A stretch of DNA of 5,988 nt from Desulfobacterales bacterium (GTDB lineage: Bacteria > Desulfobacterota > Desulfobacteria > Desulfobacterales > C00003060), in contig JAUWMM010000130.1 of the NCBI GenBank assembly GCA_030613145.1, positions 1-5,988 on the forward strand, given 5' to 3'. The position numbers were made by a program, and so were the translations under genes. The first letter of the stretch is position 1. The number at the start of each line of letters is the position of its first letter. Of the stretch, positions 1-5,893 are shown one piece after another. The notes beneath the pieces are model-generated. The model searched no databases. It was not told the DNA's origin and was given only the letters and a program-made list of their open reading frames with translations.

Positions 1-46
1 CTTCTTGAAAATTGATGGTCTTCTTTCACCATTTATAGCCGGGTAA
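1..46 (+). pseudogene. DUF502 family protein, internal N-terminal fragment, truncated
   Basis: Reading from base 2, this stretch encodes FLKIDGLLSPFIAG followed directly by a TAA stop at 44-46. It aligns without gaps to residues 36-49 of the intact DUF502 protein at 3868-4509 (FIKVDGILSPFIAG). About 10 of 14 residues are identical and the rest are mostly I/L/V exchanges. At DNA level about 31 of 42 bases match bases 3973-4014, and most differences are at third codon positions. This is therefore an anciently diverged paralogue that was once under protein-level selection, not a fresh copy. Similarity ends at the stop: the bases that follow do not encode the expected PGLG segment and second membrane helix in any + frame. 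The 5' part of the gene lies outside the window. The match is short, but it covers a recognisable DUF502 segment, and the window also ends with a DUF502 remnant. Confidence 0.7.
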
Positions 47-130
47 GAAGCAAAGAAACACTATTAATAATGAGACCTAATGGAATAAGAGCGATAACCC
101 AATCCTTGAATACTTAAGAAAAGGTAAAGA

Positions 131-2785
131 ATGAGTTGGTACCAGCTTGACGTAAAAGAAACATTCCAGGAGTTGAGAACCTCTGAGGAAGGATTGACTG
201 ATGCGCAGGTTAAAGAACGTCTGGCCCAATATGGACCGAACATATTTGCCCAGGAAGAGAAATTACGCAGACTGAAAATTCTTCTTCATCAGTTTCAGAG
301 TCCACTGATTTATATCCTCATCATTGCTGGCATTGTAACATTCCTTCTCCGTGAATACATAGACACCGGTGTCATTATGGCTGTGGTGATCCTTAATGCA
401 ATTATCGGGTACATCCAGGAATTCAAGGCAGAGGAGAGCATGAGGGCACTTAAAAAGATGGTCCTCCCAAAGGCAAGGGTGGTGAGAGAAGGCAAGGAGA
501 AAGAGATAACCGGTGAGCAACTTGTTCCCGGTGACATTGTAGTAATGGCATCCGGTGGCAAGGTGCCGGCTGATCTTCGTCTGTTCAAGACCATTGAGTT
601 GAAAATTGAAGAAGCCGCGCTGACTGGCGAATCGATCCCTGTCGAAAAGACAACCTCGTCTATAAAAGAGGCTAATTTGACGCCTGGTGATCAGATAAAT
701 ATGGCCTTTATGGGGACAATTGCTGTGAGCGGAAGAGGAAGGGGCGTTGTTGTGGAAACGGCAACCAGAACGGTCCTGGGCCAGATCGCAGAGCAAGTCA
801 GAGAAGTATCGACAGCTAAGGCTCCGGTCCAGGACAAATTGGAGCGATTTGCCAAGCTTATAGGCATAGTTGTCATAGGGTTTTCCAGCGCTGTCTTTGG
901 AATAGGGATATGGATGGGTGCAAAGGTATCAGAAATGTTTATGGTGGCTGTAGCTACAGCTGTGTCAGCCATACCTGAAGGGCTCCCTATTGCTGTAACT
1001 GTTGCCATGGCTATTGGTGTGTCCAGGATGGCAAGACGCAATGCCATTGTCAGAAAATTGCCTGCTGTCGAGACCCTGGGAAGCACTACTATCATTTGCT
1101 CTGACAAGACAGGAACCTTGACCAAGAATGAGATGACTGTTAGGCTGATTTATGACGGACAGCACACATATGAGGTCACAGGGAGCGGATATGAACCAAA
1201 AGGGGAGATACTTCATGAGAAGTTGCCTGCTAAAACAAATGAGCTGAGGGATCTCCAATATGTCTCGCGGATAGGGCTTCTTTGTAATGAATCAAATATC
1301 TATCAGGAGGATGGTGAGTATAAGGTTGATGGAGATCCTACAGAAGGAGCCCTTATTGTTGCTGCGATGAAGACTGGCCTTAATCCGGTTGAAGAAAGGG
1401 AGAACTATCCAGAGATAGCGATTTTACCTTTTGAGTCCGAGCGGGGTTACATGGCAACCCTTCATAAGCACGCAGATAAGAAGTTTATCTTTGTGAAAGG
1501 TGCCCCTGAGAGGGTACTTGATATGTGTACCGATTGTCTGACTGATGCAGAGCTAAAGAGTAAAGAAATCTTAAATGTTTGCAAAAATTTTGCCCAAGAA
1601 GGTTTGAGAGTTCTGGCCATGGGTTTTAAAGAAGTTCTCCCCGACATGGAAGAACTTACATACCAGGATGTGGAATCGGGGATAATCTATGCAGGATTAC
1701 AGGGCATGATGGACCCGCCAAGACCTGAGGCTATTGAGGCGATTGAAGGATGCAAGCAGGCAGGCATTAGAACCATTATGATAACCGGTGACCATGCCAT
1801 CACTGCCGTGGCAATAGCAAAGACACTCAGAATAGGGGAGGGTGATCCTAACGTACTCACTGGTAAAGAGTTGGAAGCGATGAGCGAGGAAGAGCTATTT
1901 CGGAGGGTTAAAGATGTATCGGTCTATGCAAGGGTTTCCCCGACGCACAAATTGATGATAACCCAGCAGTTATTAAAACATGGTGAGGTGGTAGCTGTAA
2001 CAGGCGACGGCGTTAATGATGCTCCGGCCTTAAAGGCGGCCCAAATTGGTATAGCCATGGGTAAGACCGGTACTGATGTGGCTAAAGAAGCATCGGATAT
2101 GGTCCTCGCAGATGACAACTTTGCCACCATTTTTTCTGCGGTGGAGGGGGGAAGGGTGGTTTATGACAATATCAAGAAGGTCACTCTCTTTCTTGTATCA
2201 TGTGGTCTTGGAGAACTGCTGGCCATCCTTGCAACAATAGTAATGAGACTTCCCATACCTTATATCCCCGTACAAATACTTTGGCTGAACCTGGTAACAA
2301 ATGGTCTGCAGGATGTTGCCCTTGCCTTTGAACCGGGGGAAAAAGGGGTTTTAAGAAGATCTCCAAAGAGTCCCAAAGAAGGCATTCTCTCGAGTCTTAT
2401 GATTCAGAGAACTTTTTTAATGGGAACCGTTCTGGCTTTAGGAACATTGTTCATTTTTATATCAGACCTTAAGTCGGGAGTGCCCTTGGAGAGGGCGCGC
2501 ACAGCCGCTCTCACTACCATGGTCTTTTTCCAGTTCTACCAGGCACTAAACTGCCGCTCGGAGACGCGATCCATCTTCAGGATGAGTCTGCTAAGCAACC
2601 CGTTTCTTTTATTCAGCATGATAGCTGCCTTTTTTGCGCAACTTGCCGTCCTTTATGTGCCAGCCCTTCAGTGGATTTTCAGGACCGTGCCACTCTCAAT
2701 GATGGATTGGCTGAAGATAGCAGTGGTAACGGTGACAATCATAATTGCTGTCGAGATAGACAAATGGATTAGGAGAAGGAATTGA
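131..2785 (+). CDS. Cation-transporting P-type ATPase (P2/Ca2+-ATPase-like, HAD superfamily)
   Basis: This is an ATP-driven inner-membrane cation pump of 884 residues, the normal length for a bacterial P2-type ATPase, and it looks complete. In order it has a cation-ATPase N-terminal domain (about 3-55), M1-M2 (about 57-96), the actuator domain with TGES at 165-168, and M3-M4 with PEGLP at 282-286. The phosphorylation motif DKTGTLT starts at the acceptor D325. The nucleotide-binding domain carries KGAPE at 456-460. DPPRP follows at 528-532, TGDH at 552-555 and the hinge TGDGVNDAP at 624-632. M5-M10 run from about 684 to 878. The start ATG has AAGG at 121-124 six bases upstream. Ion specificity is uncertain. 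In M5 the SERCA Glu771 equivalent is kept (E695) but the Asn768 equivalent is G692. In M6 the sequence is NLVTNGLQD (720-728), so SERCA Asp800 is N724 and an extra acid, D728, appears. Calcium is the default family guess, but Na+, K+, Mg2+, Mn2+ or H+ cannot be excluded. The stress protein gene follows after 61 nt. Confidence 0.95.
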   Translation: MSWYQLDVKETFQELRTSEEGLTDAQVKERLAQYGPNIFAQEEKLRRLKILLHQFQSPLIYILIIAGIVTFLLREYIDTGVIMAVVILNAIIGYIQEFKAEESMRALKKMVLPKARVVREGKEKEITGEQLVPGDIVVMASGGKVPADLRLFKTIELKIEEAALTGESIPVEKTTSSIKEANLTPGDQINMAFMGTIAVSGRGRGVVVETATRTVLGQIAEQVREVSTAKAPVQDKLERFAKLIGIVVIGFSSAVFGIGIWMGAKVSEMFMVAVATAVSAIPEGLPIAVTVAMAIGVSRMARRNAIVRKLPAVETLGSTTIICSDKTGTLTKNEMTVRLIYDGQHTYEVTGSGYEPKGEILHEKLPAKTNELRDLQYVSRIGLLCNESNIYQEDGEYKVDGDPTEGALIVAAMKTGLNPVEERENYPEIAILPFESERGYMATLHKHADKKFIFVKGAPERVLDMCTDCLTDAELKSKEILNVCKNFAQEGLRVLAMGFKEVLPDMEELTYQDVESGIIYAGLQGMMDPPRPEAIEAIEGCKQAGIRTIMITGDHAITAVAIAKTLRIGEGDPNVLTGKELEAMSEEELFRRVKDVSVYARVSPTHKLMITQQLLKHGEVVAVTGDGVNDAPALKAAQIGIAMGKTGTDVAKEASDMVLADDNFATIFSAVEGGRVVYDNIKKVTLFLVSCGLGELLAILATIVMRLPIPYIPVQILWLNLVTNGLQDVALAFEPGEKGVLRRSPKSPKEGILSSLMIQRTFLMGTVLALGTLFIFISDLKSGVPLERARTAALTTMVFFQFYQALNCRSETRSIFRMSLLSNPFLLFSMIAAFFAQLAVLYVPALQWIFRTVPLSMMDWLKIAVVTVTIIIAVEIDKWIRRRN

Positions 2786-2803
2786 ATAACATACACGATT
2801 TGC

Positions 2804-2833
2804 GTATATTAACAGGAACATTGTTCAATATAC
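2804..2833. promoter_or_regulatory. Inverted repeat / stem-loop immediately upstream of the usp ribosome binding site
   Basis: Outer arms GTATATT (2804-2810) and AATATAC (2827-2833) are exact reverse complements. They enclose a second palindrome, GAACATTGTTC (2816-2826). On RNA this would fold as an outer 7-bp stem, a 5-nt bulge (AACAG, 2811-2815) on one side, and an inner GAAC/GTTC stem with an ATT loop. It ends one base before the AAGGAG ribosome binding site (2835-2840) of the next gene. No T-tract follows, so it does not look like an intrinsic terminator. It could be an intercistronic mRNA stem that tunes translation or decay, or a dyad operator for a dimeric regulator. The AT-rich outer arms make the stem modest in strength. 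Confidence 0.4.
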
Positions 2834-2846
2834 CAAGGAGACAGGC

Positions 2847-3791
2847 ATGAAACGTTTCAGGGATATCCTTTTGGTCGCTGATAGTAAAACAGAGGGGGAA
2901 AGAACCCTCAAAAGGGCGGTCTCCCTGGCAAAGAACAATCAGGCACGATTGACGGTGGTGGACATTGTTAAAAAAATGCCAGGTGATATGCAAAGGCTGT
3001 TCAGATCAAAGCACCTTGCAGATATCCAGGATATTATCATTCAGGATCGGCTCAAGCAACTGAAGCATCTCATCGCTCCTATCAAGGATGAAGGCGTCCA
3101 GGTCACTGCCAAAGTCCTCCTCGGCAGACCGGTCATTGAGATTGTTCGCGAGGTGTTGCGGAACAAACACGATCTGGTGATGATAGCTGCTGAAGGGAAA
3201 GAAGGGCTTAAGGGGATGCTATTCGGCACAACCACCCTGCGCCTGATGCGCAAATGCCCGTGTCCGGTCTGGGCAATAAAATATGCAAAACGTTTACGAT
3301 TTGCGCGGATACTGGCTGTGGTTGATCTGGTTTCTTCTGATGATGTGAGGAGTGCTCTCAATGCCAAGATTATGGAATTAGCATCTTCATTGGCCCAATC
3401 GAAAGAGAGCGAACTCCATGTAATCCATACATGGACCCTATATGGTGAAAGCATCCTCAGGAATCGTGTACGACTGCCCAACAATGAAGTGAATAAGATA
3501 GTTCATGAAACCAAGAAGATGCATAAATTATGGTTTGGAGAACTCCTGAAGAAATATGCCCCAGGGATCCCAAACAAACAGGTACATCTCTTGAAGGGAG
3601 AGGCCGGAACATTGATTCCTGAACTGGCAAAGAAGAAACGGATCGAACTCATTGTAATGGGCACTGTAGGCCGAACCGGGATAACTGAGTTGCTCATAGG
3701 TAACACAGCCGAAAAGGTTCTTCTGCAGGTAAATTGTTCAGTTTTAGCAGTCAAGCCGGATGGTTTCATATCGCCTGTGAAGCTGGACTAA
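2847..3791 (+). CDS. Tandem-domain universal stress protein (UspE-like)
   Basis: This 314-residue cytoplasmic protein is made of two consecutive UspA alpha/beta domains, about 1-147 and 151-305. Domain 1 starts FRDILLVAD and ends with LMRKCPCPVWAIK. Domain 2 starts FARILAVVD and ends NCSVLAVKPD. The ATP-binding loop pattern G-2x-G-9x-G is complete in domain 2 (G272, G275, G285), followed by NTAE (286-289), as I recall from E. coli UspE. The usual Ser/Thr after the last Gly is Asn. In domain 1 the first Gly of the loop is Ala (A114), while G117, G127 and T128 are kept. Domain 2 is therefore the better candidate for nucleotide binding. The ATG is well supported by AAGGAG at 2835-2840, six bases upstream. 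Usp proteins bind nucleotides and help cells survive stress; the exact target is unknown. Its place directly after a cation pump fits the frequent pairing of Usp domains with transporters, which is inference here. Confidence 0.92.
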   Translation: MKRFRDILLVADSKTEGERTLKRAVSLAKNNQARLTVVDIVKKMPGDMQRLFRSKHLADIQDIIIQDRLKQLKHLIAPIKDEGVQVTAKVLLGRPVIEIVREVLRNKHDLVMIAAEGKEGLKGMLFGTTTLRLMRKCPCPVWAIKYAKRLRFARILAVVDLVSSDDVRSALNAKIMELASSLAQSKESELHVIHTWTLYGESILRNRVRLPNNEVNKIVHETKKMHKLWFGELLKKYAPGIPNKQVHLLKGEAGTLIPELAKKKRIELIVMGTVGRTGITELLIGNTAEKVLLQVNCSVLAVKPDGFISPVKLD

Positions 3792-3867
3792 TTCCTTGGG
3801 CAATACTGAAAATATGCAAACGAAGGCAATTCGCTTTTAGCTTAAACCGCCATTTGAAACAAGAATC

Positions 3868-4509
3868 ATGTCGTTTAGAATGAAATTAAATACAGTCCTG
3901 CGGCGATACTTCTTGAGTGGAATCCTTGTTATCGTGCCGCTCATTATAACCTATATGGTTCTGCGCTTTCTTTTCATAAAGGTTGATGGTATCCTCTCGC
4001 CTTTCATCGCCGGGCTAATAGACTATAAAGTCCCCGGACTTGGAGTGGCTGCTACTATCATATTGATCTTTCTTGCAGGTTTGCTCACGGCTAACGTAAT
4101 CGGTTCCAGGCTTTTCAAAATCTGGGAGATATTCTTGATCAGGACGCCTCTGGTGCGGACGATCTATGGCTCCTCCAAGCAGTTGATTGAAGCCATTACC
4201 ACCAGCGACAAGGACTCCTTCAAACAGGTGGTGCTGGCGGAATTTCCTGCCAAAGGGATGTTCTGTTTGGGTTTCTTGACTCAAGAAATCAAGACGAATT
4301 TCGGCGATGAACCCACTGATTTGATCGCTGTATTCATTCCCTCCACTCCCACCCCCTTCACTGGGTTTACCTTGCTTTTCCACAGGGAGAAGGTGCCCCC
4401 TTTGGAAATGACCGTGGAGCAGGGAGTCAAATTCTTTGTCTCGGGTGGAATAACCGCTCCAGAGATATTCTACCGCAAGGACATTAAGGTAACAGGAGAA
4501 GTAGACTAA
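3868..4509 (+). CDS. DUF502 family membrane protein (intact copy)
   Basis: This 213-residue protein has the layout of the DUF502 family and is about the usual length. A basic N-terminus (VLRRYFLSG, 10-18) leads into a first membrane helix (about 16-36). The conserved IKVDGILSPFIAG segment (37-49) and PGLG (56-59) come next, then a second helix (about 60-78). The amphipathic RTPLVRTIYGSSKQ region (92-105) follows. The soluble part has VVLAEFPAKG (121-130), VFIPSTPTPFTGF (155-167) and VEQGVKFFVSGG (183-194). The family's biochemical role is not established; it is a predicted inner-membrane protein. No clear ribosome binding site precedes the ATG. An in-frame ATG at 3880 (MKLNTVLRRYF) is an equally reasonable start and resembles other members' short N-termini. 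The gene follows usp by 76 nt and is followed after 25 nt by an unrecognised small ORF. Diverged pieces of a second DUF502 gene lie at both window ends. Confidence 0.9.
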   Translation: MSFRMKLNTVLRRYFLSGILVIVPLIITYMVLRFLFIKVDGILSPFIAGLIDYKVPGLGVAATIILIFLAGLLTANVIGSRLFKIWEIFLIRTPLVRTIYGSSKQLIEAITTSDKDSFKQVVLAEFPAKGMFCLGFLTQEIKTNFGDEPTDLIAVFIPSTPTPFTGFTLLFHREKVPPLEMTVEQGVKFFVSGGITAPEIFYRKDIKVTGEVD

Positions 4510-4629
4510 ATACCCATCCAAAGCTTTGTTTTTGATGCTTGCTGAACTCAAATCCATAACGGCTGCCACCGCAAAAGCCAAAGCCCTCTCTGCGATCCGG
4601 ACCTTACCCTCCATAGTCTTCTCCGCCCT
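4369..4629 (+). repeat. Diverged block repeat, left copy (DUF502 3' end plus start of small ORF)
   Basis: This block is paralogous to 5726-5988 and in the same orientation. It covers the last third of the intact DUF502 gene from codon T168 and the first 95 bases of the following small ORF. The spacer between stop codon and small ORF is 25 nt here and 9 nt in the right copy, so the gap has diverged while the gene order is kept. The most conserved part is a 21-base identical run at 4565-4585, matching 5924-5944. Confidence 0.7.
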
Positions 4630-4720
4630 GGTGATCGGCCGGGCAGCGGAGACAGCGCAGTTTTTGGCTTCTCAAGATGAGATGGTGACCCCAGCACACA
4701 TCCGGGATGCAGCGGTATAA
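4535..4720 (+). CDS. Small hypothetical protein (61 aa), DUF502-linked
   Basis: I do not recognise this protein. It is 61 residues from the ATG at 4535 (MLAELKSITAATAKAKALS...), with an Ala/Lys-rich N-terminal half, a mildly hydrophobic centre (LPSIVFSALVIG, about 28-39) and a polar tail ending VTPAHIRDAAV. The evidence for a gene is comparative. A second copy begins at 5894, also just after a DUF502 end. The two align without gaps over 95 bases from their start codons (ATG against GTG), with 72 of 95 bases identical. In the + frame the 23 differences fall 8, 2 and 13 at codon positions 1, 2 and 3, the pattern expected of selected coding sequence. The antisense frame would put 8 changes at its second positions, which fits worse. 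Against it, no ribosome binding site is visible upstream. A TTG at 4526 would add three residues. Translational coupling from the DUF502 gene 25 nt upstream is possible. terC starts 18 nt downstream. Confidence 0.45.
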   Translation: MLAELKSITAATAKAKALSAIRTLPSIVFSALVIGRAAETAQFLASQDEMVTPAHIRDAAV

Positions 4721-4738
4721 AAGAAAGAGGAAGTTTTG

Positions 4739-5719
4739 ATGTCGAGCCAAATCCTATTGTGGATTGCCTTTAACATTTTCGTGCTGGCGATGCTGGCTTT
4801 GGACCTGGGGGTTTTCCATCGTAAAGCTCATGTGGTTAAGATCAAAGAAGCGCTCGCATGGAGCGCTTTCTGGATTGCGTTGGCCCTTCTTTTCAATCTG
4901 GTAATTTACTTCTGGCGCGGACCGGAGACGGCGCTCGAATTCCTGACCGGTTATCTAATCGAGAAGTCTCTCAGCTTAGACAACCTCTTCGTCTTTTTGC
5001 TGATCTTTTCATACTTTCGTGTGCCGCCTCTTTACCAGCATAAGATCCTTTTTTGGGGCATTCTGGGTGCATTGATCATGCGGGCTGTCTTCATCCTCAC
5101 CGGCATAACCCTGATTCAAGAGTTTCACTGGGTCATCTATATTTTCGGAGGCTTTCTGATTTTGTCCGGCATCAAGATGGGTTTGCAGAAGGACAAAGAG
5201 ATTCATCCGGAAAGGAATCCGGTGCTCAGACTCTTCCGTCGATTTATGCCTGTCACGGATGGCTATAAGGACAACAAGTTTTTCATAAAGAGAGCAGGGC
5301 GTTACCTTGCCACGCCGTTGTTCGTTGTGCTGCTGGTGATTGAGACCACAGACGTCATCTTTGCGGTAGACTCTATCCCGGCTATCCTTGCCATCACACT
5401 GGACCCTTTTATTGTGTATACCTCGAATGTGTTCGCTATCTTGGGACTACGAGCGCTCTACTTTGCATTGGCTGGACTTATGCGGTTGTTTCACTATCTT
5501 CATTATGGGCTCTCCGCCATCCTGGTTTTCGTGGGGGTTAAGATGATACTTGTCAACATCTACAAAATTCCGGTTGCCCTTGCATTGGCTGTGATAGCCA
5601 GCATTCTACTTATCTCCGTGATAGCCTCCATTATTCGACCTCGCAAGGAAGAGGTGGTCCCAACTTCAACCCATCCTCAGGGAGAGAAAACGGCACCCGA
5701 CCGTGAACATCAGAGCTAA
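4739..5719 (+). CDS. TerC/Alx family integral membrane protein (putative metal ion exporter)
   Basis: This 326-residue polytopic membrane protein has about nine hydrophobic segments (roughly 5-25, 38-58, 78-94, 103-125, 130-148, 192-212, 226-247, 256-273, 276-299). Family-defining acidic motifs are present: ALDLGVF with D22, EKSLSLDNLF with E75 and D81, and the signature ETTDVIFAVDS (202-212) with E202, D205 and D211. A charged cytoplasmic loop (about 149-187) splits the protein as in other family members. The C-terminus is a short hydrophilic tail (301-326). TerC/Alx proteins were first linked to tellurite resistance, and several are now associated with Mn2+ export or metal supply to exported enzymes. 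Which applies here is inference. The ATG at 4739 is preferred over the TTG one codon upstream because GAGG (4727-4730) sits eight bases before it. No yybP-ykoY manganese riboswitch was recognised upstream; the 18-nt gap leaves no room for one unless it overlaps the small ORF. A terminator-like hairpin covers the stop codon. Confidence 0.93.
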   Translation: MSSQILLWIAFNIFVLAMLALDLGVFHRKAHVVKIKEALAWSAFWIALALLFNLVIYFWRGPETALEFLTGYLIEKSLSLDNLFVFLLIFSYFRVPPLYQHKILFWGILGALIMRAVFILTGITLIQEFHWVIYIFGGFLILSGIKMGLQKDKEIHPERNPVLRLFRRFMPVTDGYKDNKFFIKRAGRYLATPLFVVLLVIETTDVIFAVDSIPAILAITLDPFIVYTSNVFAILGLRALYFALAGLMRLFHYLHYGLSAILVFVGVKMILVNIYKIPVALALAVIASILLISVIASIIRPRKEEVVPTSTHPQGEKTAPDREHQS

Positions 5720-5737
5720 GCATGGACCATGCTTTTT
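5718..5737 (+). terminator. Putative intrinsic terminator at the end of terC
   Basis: AAGCATG (5718-5724) and CATGCTT (5728-5734) form a perfect 7-bp stem around a GAC loop. The T run at 5733-5737 follows at once, its first two bases belonging to the stem. The hairpin begins inside the terC TAA codon, a sensible place to end a transcription unit. The stem is short, with three GC pairs, so efficiency may be low. The right arm and T run also match DUF502 coding sequence, so the structure may be a by-product of the junction found here. Confidence 0.45.
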
Positions 5738-5884
5738 CATAAGGGAGATGTGATTCCACTGAACATCACCTTTGCGCAAGGGACAAGATTCTTCGTCTCT
5801 GGAGCAGTCGCTGTCCCAAAGGAGCTAACCCCTAAGCACATATCTAAACTGGCGAACGAGGATCGATTTAATTTTGAGAAGTAA
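5726..5884 (+). pseudogene. DUF502 family protein, C-terminal remnant
   Basis: From 5726 the reading TMLFHKGDVIPLNITFAQG continues through FFVSG and VAVP to a TAA at 5882-5884. It aligns without gaps to residues 168-198 of the intact DUF502 protein (TLLFHREKVPPLEMTVEQG...), with about 16 of 31 residues identical. The remaining 22 residues form an unrelated tail. The first two-thirds of the gene are missing: upstream, in the same frame, come only two codons and then the terC stop. An ATG at 5729 would give a 51-residue peptide, but no ribosome binding site is visible and both membrane helices are absent, so a remnant is the better reading. Its divergence from the intact copy shows it is not a recent duplicate. 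It may be the other end of the gene whose front part lies at 1-46. Confidence 0.75.
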
Positions 5885-5893
5885 TTCTTATAT

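Noticed and set aside
48..112. Minus-strand reading FKDWVIALIPLGLIIN, loosely like a DUF502 first helix.
   Set aside because: It is a generic hydrophobic string without the RRYF or DG.LSPFI landmarks, so chance is more likely than an inverted DUF502 piece.
44..130. A sigma-70 promoter for the ATPase between the DUF502 fragment and the start codon.
   Set aside because: AT-rich -10-like strings (TTAATAAT, GATAAC) have no reasonable -35 partner at about 17 bp, so any choice would be arbitrary.
263..796. Long minus-strand ORFs under the ATPase and usp genes (also 691-1125 and 3041-3484).
   Set aside because: They lie antisense to strongly supported genes with full catalytic motifs, have no recognisable domains, and read as low-quality shadow translations.
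3821..3838. A terminator after usp: CGAA-GGCAA-TTCG followed by C and TTTT.
   Set aside because: The stem is only 4 bp, with an A/C mismatch at the next position, too weak to call.
4015..4614. A 199-codon minus-strand ORF whose N-terminus (MEGKVRIAERALAFAVAA) resembles another minus-strand ORF at 5737-5976.
   Set aside because: The shared part is the antisense of the duplicated small ORF, and the rest is the antisense of DUF502. The differences between copies would put 8 changes at second codon positions in this frame, and a stop lies just upstream in it. The + frame explains the similarity better.
4535..4738. A yybP-ykoY manganese riboswitch upstream of terC.
   Set aside because: I could not find its conserved GGGGAGUA-type core, and the stretch is better explained by the small ORF. 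A covariance-model search would settle it.
5729..5884. A functional 51-residue protein from the ATG at 5729.
   Set aside because: It lacks both DUF502 membrane helices and a ribosome binding site, and its ATG aligns with an internal Leu codon of the intact gene.
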